Shown here piece by piece: positions 25,911 to 35,118 of a stretch of 64,000 nt of DNA. Under the pieces are notes generated by a model. That model did no database searches. It saw only the letters and a list, made by a program, of their open reading frames with translations, and was not told the origin of the DNA. Origin of the DNA: Bacteroidota bacterium (lineage in GTDB: Bacteria > Bacteroidota > Bacteroidia > Chitinophagales > Chitinophagaceae); assembly GCA_003175695.1 (NCBI GenBank), contig PSRA01000258.1, forward strand, positions 1-64,000, written 5' to 3'. A program made the position numbers and the translations under genes. Positions within the stretch are counted from its first letter, which is position 1. Every line of letters begins with the position of its first letter.

Positions 25911-26588
25911 ATTTTCTCTTTGATTTTGGTTGACCAAAAGTGTTTTAATCGAAGCGAAAAGGCCTACCTATAATGCGTTTGTAAAAGAAATGGGATATCA
26001 ACAGGGAAACAGCGCAGAGAGCGCCGGGTTTATAGCTCTCAGCGCTGTTTCTTCGCTCTTTCTCCACGAGCGAAACTATACCGGACCACAATTGACGCCG
26101 CAAGAGAAGCATGAATAATATGGTAAGGTGGCGTGGGTTATTCAAGCGACTATAATCAAAAGCGAACTGCTCGCTGGTTGAAACTTTCCAATGAAGCGAG
26201 GAATCAACTTTGTTGAAAATAGTTTGGAGATCCCAGCGAAACGAACGATTTGTTCTCGCAAGAGTTGACCAATCACTACGAATTACATTTAATGTTCGTC
26301 TATCCCTATCAGATGTAATGCTAATATGCCCAGTGCGGAGCCCGGATATCGATCTATTATTTGGAAAGTATTCCCATTTTGAGATCATTCTATGCGAATC
26401 CAGCTTATCGCTTCTTTAAGATATCCGAATAATATAAAACTTCCTGTCTGCATGGAAGCCTTATTATCAATGCCTTGTACAGCCTTCCCGAGATTTGCCG
26501 GTTTCTGGCACATCCAAATCATCAAATGGCAATATACTTGCAAATACTTACGGTCGAAAGGCATGTTTAGTGCAGAAATTAAACCTCC
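25911..26588. other. 678-bp region upstream of the T9SS cargo gene
   Basis: Holds the strong hairpin at 26007-26050 and no protein frame with family-like sequence. It separates the receiver relic on the minus strand from a plus-strand gene, so promoters for both should lie here. Confidence 0.45.
26007..26050. terminator. Hairpin with 16-bp arms
   Basis: The arms AAACAGCGCAGAGAGC and GCTCTCAGCGCTGTTT pair except for one A-A mismatch around a 12-base loop. The ends AAA and TTT are symmetric, so it could act on either strand, but the T-run is only three bases. It lies about 100 bp upstream of the receiver-domain start on the minus strand. Terminator, RNA processing site or remnant of a palindromic repeat are all possible. 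Confidence 0.45.
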
Positions 26589-27530
26589 ATGAAAAAGATT
26601 ACTTGTGTAGCCCTATTCTCACTATTGATTAGCACGTTTGCTAAAGCAGGCTCCTGCTCTGCGATTGGAACTGGAAACTGGGAAACTCCTGGCAATTGGA
26701 CTTGCGGACATGTTCCTGGTGCAGGTGATAACGTGACGATTGGAGCTGGAATCATAATTACAGTGAATGTCAATAACCTGGCAGTTATTGGTGACCTCAG
26801 CATTTCGGGAACGCTGGATTTCACGAATGGCGCAAAAATAAATTTGGCAGCGGCCTCCGTCGTAAATATTTTTTTCGGTGGCGCCATCACCGGAGGTAAT
26901 GGTGGGGCCAAGCTTGTTTTTCCTTCCACTTCGTATTCGGGCCCATTTACAACAACCGGTCCTTACTATTTTAGTAACAGCGGGCAAGGTAACGGTTTGT
27001 TACCAGTGATTTTGGCTTCTTTTTATCTGGCACAACAAAATCAGGAAGTCTTTCTTTACTGGACAACAGAAAATGAAGAGAATATAAATTCTTTTGAAAT
27101 CGAATCGAGCCGGGATGCGAATTCTGACTGGCAGGCCTTACAAGAAGTTCCTCCGATGGCAGGTAATGCGAGCGGTTATTCATATACTTTTATCGATCAC
27201 AACCAATTGAGTGGAGATAGGTATTATCGTCTAAAGATCATAGACAGGGACGGCAAATATGTTTACAGTAAAGTGTTGTTCATTAGCTCGAGCCAAACAA
27301 CAACATTCTCCATAAGACCTACGCTGGTAGTTAGTTCATTGAATGTCATTTTGCCCACAACGGGCGCAAGCGTGGTTTCGATTTTCAGTACTTCCGGCTA
27401 CCTGGTTAAAACATGGACTGCAGGAAGTGAAACTTTCAACATCGATGTTTCAGGTTTGAGTGGAGGGGAATATTTCCTGAGAGCTTCCCAGGGAAAGAAC
27501 TTGTTCGTCACGAAATTTTTTAAGCAATAA
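26589..27530 (+). CDS. Secreted protein with type IX secretion C-terminal domain
   Basis: 313 residues with signal peptide MKKITCVALFSLLISTFAKA. The N-terminal domain opens with GTGNWETPGNWTCGHVPGAGD, split here as GNWETPGNWTCGHVP, and continues as DNVTIGAGIIITV and AVIGDLSISGTLDF, a G8-like right-handed beta fold. A linker LPVILASFYLAQQNQEVFLYW is followed by a fibronectin-like strand pattern NINSFEIESS and RYYRLKIIDRDGKYVYSKV. The last 80 residues form a T9SS sorting domain ending SGGEYFLRASQGKNLFVTKFFKQ (short blocks GGEYFLRA and VTKFFKQ). Predicted to be exported and attached to the surface. Confidence 0.8.
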   Translation: MKKITCVALFSLLISTFAKAGSCSAIGTGNWETPGNWTCGHVPGAGDNVTIGAGIIITVNVNNLAVIGDLSISGTLDFTNGAKINLAAASVVNIFFGGAITGGNGGAKLVFPSTSYSGPFTTTGPYYFSNSGQGNGLLPVILASFYLAQQNQEVFLYWTTENEENINSFEIESSRDANSDWQALQEVPPMAGNASGYSYTFIDHNQLSGDRYYRLKIIDRDGKYVYSKVLFISSSQTTTFSIRPTLVVSSLNVILPTTGASVVSIFSTSGYLVKTWTAGSETFNIDVSGLSGGEYFLRASQGKNLFVTKFFKQ

Positions 27531-28053
27531 TCTTTGGGTTTAGAGGAATGCGAAAGGTCGCTGCTTCGTAGGTCACTCGACCGCTATAATTTTGTACTGC
27601 TCCATCAGTAAATCATTTTTCTTACCTCCAGCTACAAAGGGCACTTTGAAAAGCTTCCTTCAACAGAAAGCAACTTAAACAGATGAATTTGTCCAAAGAT
27701 GTCCTTCAGCAACAAATGAAAGCAGTAATGGGACAAAGATTGTTTGTGCATTGGACTCGGTAAGGCTGCAGTGAGAAAATTCCATCTCGAGCCTTTAAAA
27801 CCCTTACGCAAAGAAGTAGAACCCGTCTGAATTTTGCACAACCAATACCAGAAATAGTAAAGATATCAATCGCACTCAACAGATGTATTCAAGTCTCCCT
27901 CAAAGAAATCAAGGCGATCCCGGGCCAATTCACTATTATTGAAATCCTTTGTAATTTGTCACAATAAGTGAGAAAACAATTCCCTGAGTTTAGGGAAGTC
28001 TTCACGTACTCTTACGTTGGAAGGCTGCGATATTTGACTAAATTCATTGATAT
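27531..28053. other. 523-bp intergenic region
   Basis: Between two plus-strand genes. I see no terminator, RNA gene, repeat or coding relic, so it should hold the RmuC promoter and possibly an unseen RNA. Confidence 0.45.
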
Positions 28054-29583
28054 ATGGTCTATGAAATTTCATTAATCGGTTTAACAATCCTCGCCGTCAT
28101 TAATCTGTGGACTTCCCTACGAAATAGGAATCAATCTGACACACGCTTTAAAGAAAAGCTGACTAAGATTGATTTTGAGTTAGGGAAAGTAGACCCATTG
28201 ATGAGAGACGAATTTGCCAGAAGCAGGAATGAGAACCAAAAATCGTTTCAGTCAAGCAGGGAGGAATTGTCTAACTCATTTAAGACCCTGGGCGATACGC
28301 TCTCAAAAACTGTAACAGATCTTTCGTCTTCTCAAAAAAATCAGTTGGATACATTTTCCAAACAACTGGTTGAATTACACGAGCAACTGGACAAATCTGC
28401 AAGAGACAACAGGATTGAACTAAAAAATTCTCTGCAATCTTTCGAAGAAAAATTCACACAAAATGTCAGGGAATTTAACCTGTTGCAAAAACAAAAATTT
28501 GACGAGCTTTCAGATAAACAGGAGCAGGTAAAGAATGAGACTGAATCGAAACTAAAAGAAATTCGGGAGACTGTTGAAACCAGGCTACAAAACCTACAGG
28601 CAGAAAACAGCAGTAAACTGGAAGAAATGCGAAAAGTAGTGGATGAAAAACTCCATGAAACTGTTGAAAAAAGATTCAATGAGTCTTTCAAACTGATTAG
28701 TGAAAGGCTTGAACAAGTTCACAAGGGATTGGGAGAAATGCAAACCCTTGCCTCTGGAGTGGGCGATCTGAAAAAAGTATTGACCAATGTAAAAACAAGG
28801 GGAAATCTGGGAGAGATACAACTTCAGACAATCCTCGAGCAGATACTTTCCCCGGAGCAGTATGAACAAAACGGATGGGTTAAAGAAGGAAGCCAGGAAA
28901 GAGTTGAATTTGTCATTAAACTCCCTGGCAAAAACAGGGACGACAGGCCGCTTCTGCTTCCAATAGATTCAAAATTTCCAAATGAAGATTATCAACGTCT
29001 GGTTGAAGCATATGAAAACATGGCGAACCTTCAACCCAGGGATTTGGAAGCGATTTCGAAACAATTTGAAGCGTCTGTAAAGAAAAATGCGAGAGATATA
29101 AAGGAAAAATATATCAATCCCCCAGTTACTACTGATTTTGCCATCATGTTTGTTCCTACCGAAGGCCTTTACGCAGAAGTGCTACGTAGGCCCGGATTAT
29201 TTGAAATCTTGCAGCGGGATTACAAGGTTACGGTAGTGGGACCAACTAACCTGGTAGCATTTCTAAGTAGTCTCCAAATGGGATTCAAGACGCTTGCTAT
29301 TGAAAAGCGTTCGAGTGAAGTCTGGGAAGTGCTTGGTGCTGTTAAGACTGAATTTGGCAGCTTTGGAACTATTCTGGAAAAAACGAAAAAGAAGTTGCAG
29401 GAAGCTACCAATGTAATCGACCAGGCAGGTGTCCGCTCGAGGGCCATCGAAAGAAAATTGAGGACTGTTCAAGAACTTCCCCAGGAGCAAGCCCTGTCTT
29501 TGCTCGGAGAGTCCTTAGAGATTGAAATGGATAATAATTTAATTAATGAAGATGGAGTTGACGAAGAAGGGCAAATCGGGTGA
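28054..29583 (+). CDS. rmuC: RmuC family DNA recombination protein
   Basis: 509 residues. One N-terminal transmembrane helix (ISLIGLTILAVINLW) is followed by a long coiled coil (about residues 30-230, with many Q, E and K heptads such as KLKEIRETVETRLQNL). The RmuC catalytic-like domain spans about 240-490, with TRGNLGEIQLQTILEQIL, LPIDSKFPNEDYQRL and DFAIMFVPTEGLYAEVL (short blocks). RmuC is predicted to restrict DNA inversion at repeats through a nuclease-like fold. The order anchor, coiled coil, RmuC domain agrees with the family. It stands alone, with 523 bp of intergenic DNA before it. Confidence 0.92.
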   Translation: MVYEISLIGLTILAVINLWTSLRNRNQSDTRFKEKLTKIDFELGKVDPLMRDEFARSRNENQKSFQSSREELSNSFKTLGDTLSKTVTDLSSSQKNQLDTFSKQLVELHEQLDKSARDNRIELKNSLQSFEEKFTQNVREFNLLQKQKFDELSDKQEQVKNETESKLKEIRETVETRLQNLQAENSSKLEEMRKVVDEKLHETVEKRFNESFKLISERLEQVHKGLGEMQTLASGVGDLKKVLTNVKTRGNLGEIQLQTILEQILSPEQYEQNGWVKEGSQERVEFVIKLPGKNRDDRPLLLPIDSKFPNEDYQRLVEAYENMANLQPRDLEAISKQFEASVKKNARDIKEKYINPPVTTDFAIMFVPTEGLYAEVLRRPGLFEILQRDYKVTVVGPTNLVAFLSSLQMGFKTLAIEKRSSEVWEVLGAVKTEFGSFGTILEKTKKKLQEATNVIDQAGVRSRAIERKLRTVQELPQEQALSLLGESLEIEMDNNLINEDGVDEEGQIG

Positions 29584-29653
29584 ATCTGATTCATGATAAA
29601 CAAATTCACAGCCATTTTTCGTTTATGCATCTCCGGTAATTCGATACAAGTTT

Positions 29654-32347
29654 CTATTTGTGGTTGCTGGCAAGGTTCTGCGATCTGATGAGGGACGCAG
29701 ATTCATATTTTTTCTTTGGGTTTGTTTTCCTTTTTAACTTTGAAATGCTTGTGTTATGATGAGCTTTCTTACTCGATTTTTTTGACTTTTCAGTTTTCTT
29801 AGGTTTGTAAGAGGTCTGGACAAAAATTGATTTTTTTGAGGCGATCGGTTTGTGCAACTGCTGTCTGGCACTATCAAGTTTAGCATTTACAAAATCATTC
29901 ATTTCTTTTTGCAGATCTTCGGAGGCCTTATCAACCACAGCACTCATATCTGTTTTGATGTCTGGATTATTGATTGTTCCGCCGAGTTTCACTAATATGT
30001 TGACCGATTCATCCAACTTGACTGGAATCCCTTTTTTAGCAGCGTCTGTTACGACATTTTTTACAAAAGCAGTTCCCTTTTGACCGAGTTCGCTGCGCGG
30101 AACCTTCAGGTTAATGTCATATGCCATGGCCTGATCGAAACCATGCGATCCAAACACTTCCATATCAATATCACCCGTATGTACAGGGAAAGCGCCCAAA
30201 ACTACTTTTCCGCCTTCAAAGGAAAAGTCTGCATGTATATCTTTTAACGAGATATCTTTTAGTTCTTTGATGTCAAGGGTCTGGGAGAGTTTATCGATTG
30301 GACCAAAAGCCTTTAGTGATCCTTCTGTCAGAACAATATTTCCATCACCATGTAAGGTTGGGTAGTTTGGTTGCATGTCCTGATCCAGATTGCCGTTAAC
30401 ATTCATACGGGCATTGAATTTACCAGTCATAAACCTGCCAACGGGCATAATTTTCTGCAGCGTGTTAAAGGCTAAAAATGTTTTCTGCATATCGACACCG
30501 TTTACATCGTAAGTCATTGCGATTACTGGATTTTGTCTTCCCTCCTTTGTCGAATAGGTTCCGTTGATCAAGATTGTTCCTTCTAAGGCTTCTGCTTTGA
30601 TTTGTTTGAAATATAAGGTCTCGTCAATTACGGCCATTGTGCCAGAAAGATTATGCATATCCAGGTTGCCATGGTGGAAATTTTCCACTTCGGCTTTGAT
30701 GTTAAAATTGATGTTGGCAGGTACTTCCAAAGCATAGGGCACAGGAGCGATTTCGTGCAATTTTGCGCTATCCCTGACTGATCCCAACCATTGACTGAGA
30801 TTGATTTCATCTGCCTTGAGATCGATTGAAGCCTGCAAGGGTTCATTTTTGATTGCATATTCAAAAGCATTACTAAAAGCGCCGGTAGCTTCAAAATGTG
30901 TGGTGAGATATGCGCCTTTTAATTCGTTAATCTGAGTATTCTTGGGATTCAGAGTTAGAAGCAGATCGGTCAACACGATCCCATCCGGATAGTCCTTCGA
31001 GATATATAAAAAGTCTTTGAGTGAAAAATTACCAGCCGCCGTAAATTTATTCTTCTGTTGTTTACCTAGATCTGAAATATTTCCTTTTGCAGAAATGTTA
31101 GCATCGAGCATTCCACTCAGCCTCGTGCCTGATTCCAATTTCATCATTCTTGAAATATTTGCCAGGTTCATTTTACCGGAAAAAGCCATATCAATAAATG
31201 GTTTGGATTTTGGATTTTTTAGCAACAAATGAAAATCCAAGGAGTCATTTTCAATTTCAACATGTGCCCTGTGAATATTCACGAGAGTGTGATCCTCTAA
31301 GCCATCAGGGTTGTCAATATTTACTGCCAAGTTTAAGTTTTTGAGCGCAATGGGCAGATCAGGATATTGGCAAAAGCCATTTTTCACATCAAGATTCAAA
31401 TGATAAGCGGGTGAGTGTTTAGAATCATACCTCCCAACTACAAATCCATTCAGCACAACTAGTCCACTTGATTGGAGGCTTTCAAAGTCACGCCGATAAG
31501 CGGGAGATAATAATGAGAGCACATTTTTTAATTCTGTGGTGGGCGATCTGAAATTGATATTCATATCATAGCTGCTATCGTTCATCCACTTGAAATAAAA
31601 GTCTGAATGCAGCTTCAGTTCGTTGAGGTAAATATCATTGGTAATGAACGTTGCTTCGCGTCTTTTAGGGTCGAACTTAATGGCAAGATCCATTCGCGCT
31701 TTTGCGTTGAGGTGGAATGGAATCGAACCACCTTTCATAAATTGGACGGCATCGGCGTTGATCTTTGTTTTCACTGCAAACAACCCGCGGATATGACCAA
31801 CTTTCCCCTCCTGTTCCAAACCTAATGTCTCTACCTGGATATTCCTGGTTTCATCTTCATATTTTATATATCCATTGTGAATAGCATATTTTTTCAAATC
31901 CCATTTCACTGGTTTGCCATCCGTTGCTATTGGGTCTGAGGATTTCTCTGTTTTCAGAATATCCCAGTTGCTGTGTCCGTTCTTAAGAATCAATCCATGT
32001 ATTCTGGAGTCGCTGATATTAATGGAATAAATACTCAGGCTGTCGGCCATAACAAATTGAAAGGGGTTGCAGGCCAGACCAAGTTGTTTAGCACTTAGCA
32101 GGGTATCCCCATCAAATTCCCCCACACCAATGATTTGAAAGTTATTTAGACTTATTGATACATATGGAAAATCGCGCAACCAGGATAGGCCAACATCCGA
32201 GAAGCTGACATGCGCTGCTAACTCTTTGTCCAGTCGGGTTTTTACAATACGATTGATGTTGCTTTTGAAAATGTAAAAACCTATAGCAGCAAGCGCAACA
32301 AAAGCGAGCAGAATAAGCCCAAACGTTTTTAGGATTTTGTTTTTCAT
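29654..32347 (-). CDS. Large AsmA-like envelope protein with lysine-rich tail
   Basis: 897 residues. An N-terminal membrane helix (LKTFGLILLAFVALAAIGFY) is followed by a periplasmic AsmA-type beta-groove region, with family patterns such as HVSFSDVGLSWLRDFPYVSI, NNFQIIGVGEF and near the end GDGNIVLTEGSLKAFGPI (short blocks). AsmA-like proteins bridge the inner and outer membranes and are thought to move phospholipids. The last 60 residues are very basic (KPKKTEKSKKSSKK, then KLKRKTNPKKK), unusual for the family; they may bind acidic lipid or LPS. The gene stands alone with a short gap before the TonB receptor. Confidence 0.85.
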   Translation of the reverse strand: MKNKILKTFGLILLAFVALAAIGFYIFKSNINRIVKTRLDKELAAHVSFSDVGLSWLRDFPYVSISLNNFQIIGVGEFDGDTLLSAKQLGLACNPFQFVMADSLSIYSINISDSRIHGLILKNGHSNWDILKTEKSSDPIATDGKPVKWDLKKYAIHNGYIKYEDETRNIQVETLGLEQEGKVGHIRGLFAVKTKINADAVQFMKGGSIPFHLNAKARMDLAIKFDPKRREATFITNDIYLNELKLHSDFYFKWMNDSSYDMNINFRSPTTELKNVLSLLSPAYRRDFESLQSSGLVVLNGFVVGRYDSKHSPAYHLNLDVKNGFCQYPDLPIALKNLNLAVNIDNPDGLEDHTLVNIHRAHVEIENDSLDFHLLLKNPKSKPFIDMAFSGKMNLANISRMMKLESGTRLSGMLDANISAKGNISDLGKQQKNKFTAAGNFSLKDFLYISKDYPDGIVLTDLLLTLNPKNTQINELKGAYLTTHFEATGAFSNAFEYAIKNEPLQASIDLKADEINLSQWLGSVRDSAKLHEIAPVPYALEVPANINFNIKAEVENFHHGNLDMHNLSGTMAVIDETLYFKQIKAEALEGTILINGTYSTKEGRQNPVIAMTYDVNGVDMQKTFLAFNTLQKIMPVGRFMTGKFNARMNVNGNLDQDMQPNYPTLHGDGNIVLTEGSLKAFGPIDKLSQTLDIKELKDISLKDIHADFSFEGGKVVLGAFPVHTGDIDMEVFGSHGFDQAMAYDINLKVPRSELGQKGTAFVKNVVTDAAKKGIPVKLDESVNILVKLGGTINNPDIKTDMSAVVDKASEDLQKEMNDFVNAKLDSARQQLHKPIASKKSIFVQTSYKPKKTEKSKKSSKKAHHNTSISKLKRKTNPKKKYESASLIRSQNLASNHK

Positions 32348-32620
32348 GGTATTGGATTAAACGATGTGAAATGAACCACAATCTTATGCTGGTATCAGGC
32401 AAAATAACTGCCAGATTACTAGGATCATCGCCTAATTATACATGATTTATTATTTGCGAGAGTAAGTTGTTCGTAACAAGAAGATTGTCTAAAAAAAAAT
32501 TTCCAGGACAGTTCATTTTTTGCCAGCAAGTTCTTTCCCAAATTAGGAATACCCAGGATTTTTTTAATGACGAAGAACACCGAGGGCGCGATATCAGCCA
32601 GTACCTGACTTGAAACCATA

Positions 32621-34891
32621 TCACCACACCCTGATTTTAAATCCACCATTAAATATGAAGCCGTCTGTTGGCGCCCATATCTCTTTGAATTGCGGATTTC
32701 GTATCGTTCCCGTATAAATAGATTCATATTTAGTTTGCCGGGTGTCGGTAAAATTTTCAGCATTTACAAAAAGACTGAAATGTTTAAAGCTGTATTCGGC
32801 CGACATACCCATAACCCAAAAATTGGGTCTTGTCTGTCCATTGCTAAGCAACTGTTCTCCCGTATAGAATAGTTCGTATCCCACTCTTAATTTTCCTTCG
32901 ATTTCGTAGGATAAAGTTACATAGAGGCGGTCCTTTGCCGTCAGAGGATTGAGGCTGTCAGTATTATTATAGTGTCTTCTTGCATCAGTAAAAGTATAGC
33001 CTACATACACTGAAATATCGTCGAGGTCCAGTTTCAGATTTGTCTCTGATCCCTTGCTGTCGAGATAACCGTCGGCATTATAAAATTCAAAGTTCCCGTC
33101 CGGGAGCGGCGCTTCACTCAGGACTAAGGGGCTTTTCAAACGTGTGTAGAAAAAAAGTTGATTGACAGAAACTGAGGCTTCGTCAGAAATTCTTTTTCTG
33201 AAATTGAAATCGATATTCGCACCGACCGATCTTTCGGGGCTAACTTTGGATAAATCCAGGGGCTCAATATTTTGGTACCCCTTTTCTTCTGCTTCTTCTG
33301 AAAATATGGAGGGAGTTTTGTACCCCAGACCCCCTCCAATGCGCGTCGTGAACAGCGTCGAGATTTTATACATAGCAGAAATCCTTGGCAGAAAAAAATA
33401 ATTTTGTCGGTCTGTTCCATCTATCCTAAGGCCACTTTCCAGGATAATCTTCTCGGAAACTTTAAAATTGTTCTGAACGAATGTCCCGAGAGTAGTAAGA
33501 CTACTATTGAGGGGATAGGCCGTAACGTTAGTTTGTGTAAAATTGTCGGTCCAAACATTCCCGCCTACAATCCATTCCGATCGTTTATTTTGCAATAGGT
33601 AACTTAACTCACTGAAGCTGGATACCTGCTTGCCAGAAAATAAATAGCCTGGTTTTGTTATCGTTCGGTCGAAATAACCGATGCTGTTTTTGAAATTAAG
33701 GATTTTATCCCCTGAGAATTTCTTTTCAAACTGTAATTGGGTAGACAACCTGGTTGAAAGGTTCTTTTCGAAGTAGGAGTGAGTACTATCGTTCTTATGT
33801 TGAATTAACCGCATGTCTCCCCCCAACCGATTTTCGAAATTTGCGTTTGCTCCGAGTGAAACCGTCGTCGAATTGTTGACGTAGTAGAAGACCTTGGGGT
33901 TAATCGTAAACCTGCTAAATTTGGGAATATCAGATAAGCCATCTTTGTCGACATCATAAGCTGCCTGCCAGTTCTGCGCTGAATAAAGTGTGATGCCAAT
34001 TTTTTTGAATTTCTGAGCATAAAATCCACTTACATCACCTGCGTTAGTTTGGTTCCCGTTAACGAGGAATGATAACTCCTTTTTTCCGGTTGGTACTTTG
34101 GAAACGAAATTTACCAATCCAGCAATTGCTCCTCCTCCGTAGAGCGTGGATGAGGCTCCCTTAATCACTTCTACTCTTTTCAGGTCAAGTGGAGGAATTT
34201 GAATAATACTCAGTCCGGTTGAATATCCGGTATACAATGGAAATCCATCCTTTAACAGCAAGGTATATTTTCCATCAAGTCCCTGTATGCGGATGCTTGA
34301 ATTTGCAGATGTGGCCGAAGTCTGCTGTGCCTGAATGCCCGTACTTTCAGACAATATCATTCTTACATTGCCTGGATTACTCACAGATTGTTCTTCAAGT
34401 TCTTCTCCGGAGATGGTTTCTATCCTGGTGGGAATATTGCCTATTGTCCTGCTGCTTCTGGTGGCAGACACGACCACTTCACCAAGTTCACCTTCTTTAG
34501 GTTGCAAAAAAACAGTTCTGATTGAAGTGTCTGACAGCGGGAAAACTAAACTGTCATAGGTTTCTTTGTAGCCAACATGCCTAATAATAATTACTTGCTT
34601 TCCATCTGGAATGTTTTTCAAAGTCATCGTTCCATTGTCGTCTGCTATTGCCGCGATATTAATACCACGGACCAGAACCGTTGTACTTACCAAAGGTTCC
34701 AGCGACCGTGCGTCCTTGATACGAACCCGTAATGTGTGTTGTGCGTAACCGCAAACTGAGACACTTGACGCAACGAAAAACAAAAAGAAATTTCTAAGAT
34801 TCGATGCGAATTGCCTGAAGGAATTTTTATGTAGAGAACGCAGTTTGAATTCCGGGTAGAATTGCCATAAAACGCGGACAATCATCTTCAT
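32621..34891 (-). CDS. TonB-dependent receptor with carboxypeptidase-like N-domain
   Basis: The frame opens with a TTG at 34900, but the ATG at 34891 (or 34885) is more likely, giving about 756 residues. A cytosolic-looking basic lead and signal peptide ending VCGYAQ are followed by a carboxypeptidase D-like beta domain (HTLRVRIKDARSLEPLVSTT, AAIADDNGTMTLKNI). Then comes the plug (GELGEVVVSATRS, RIQGLDGKYTLLLKDGFP, VEVIKGASSTLYGGGAIAG) and a 22-strand barrel ending FIFNGGFKIRVW. The plug and FTDTRQ strand resemble siderophore or metal-related receptors, but the ligand is unknown. It is divergent from a PDZ aspartyl protease gene; the region between carries the second copy of the paired dyad. 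Confidence 0.9.
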   Translation of the reverse strand: MKMIVRVLWQFYPEFKLRSLHKNSFRQFASNLRNFFLFFVASSVSVCGYAQHTLRVRIKDARSLEPLVSTTVLVRGINIAAIADDNGTMTLKNIPDGKQVIIIRHVGYKETYDSLVFPLSDTSIRTVFLQPKEGELGEVVVSATRSSRTIGNIPTRIETISGEELEEQSVSNPGNVRMILSESTGIQAQQTSATSANSSIRIQGLDGKYTLLLKDGFPLYTGYSTGLSIIQIPPLDLKRVEVIKGASSTLYGGGAIAGLVNFVSKVPTGKKELSFLVNGNQTNAGDVSGFYAQKFKKIGITLYSAQNWQAAYDVDKDGLSDIPKFSRFTINPKVFYYVNNSTTVSLGANANFENRLGGDMRLIQHKNDSTHSYFEKNLSTRLSTQLQFEKKFSGDKILNFKNSIGYFDRTITKPGYLFSGKQVSSFSELSYLLQNKRSEWIVGGNVWTDNFTQTNVTAYPLNSSLTTLGTFVQNNFKVSEKIILESGLRIDGTDRQNYFFLPRISAMYKISTLFTTRIGGGLGYKTPSIFSEEAEEKGYQNIEPLDLSKVSPERSVGANIDFNFRKRISDEASVSVNQLFFYTRLKSPLVLSEAPLPDGNFEFYNADGYLDSKGSETNLKLDLDDISVYVGYTFTDARRHYNNTDSLNPLTAKDRLYVTLSYEIEGKLRVGYELFYTGEQLLSNGQTRPNFWVMGMSAEYSFKHFSLFVNAENFTDTRQTKYESIYTGTIRNPQFKEIWAPTDGFIFNGGFKIRVW

Positions 34892-35022
34892 CGTCCGCAA
34901 GATACCTCTAGATTCTGAAGATTTTTGGAAGCATTAACTCTTCGTCTAAATGACCGGTGAGCCCGGTAAAATCGAAGACTGGCAAACAATTCGGGTCCTC
35001 TCGGCAGCAAAAAAAAACTTGC

Positions 35023-35064
35023 GCAAGTGATTACTTGCATTTACTTTTGCAAGTAATCACTTGC
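35023..35064. promoter_or_regulatory. Paired 16-bp dyad operator, copy 2
   Basis: GCAAGTGATTACTTGC (35023-35038) and GCAAGTAATCACTTGC (35049-35064) repeat the architecture of the 3303-3344 element with the same 26-bp centre spacing. Over the 46 bp compared, 42 bases agree. A partial third half-site, ACTTGCGCAAGT, overlaps the left edge (35017-35028). The element ends 54 bp before the GTG start of the aspartyl protease gene and lies about 130 bp from the start of the divergent TonB receptor, so it could control both. Confidence 0.75.
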
Positions 35065-35118
35065 ATGTTATAATAACGGCAGGCATAAGCAATTAAATAC
35101 TGCTTGTAATTATTTATT

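Noticed and set aside
25945-26388. A 147-residue minus-strand frame upstream of the receiver-domain relic.
   Set aside because: Its residues show no family pattern, it runs across the 26007 hairpin and it looks like translated non-coding DNA.
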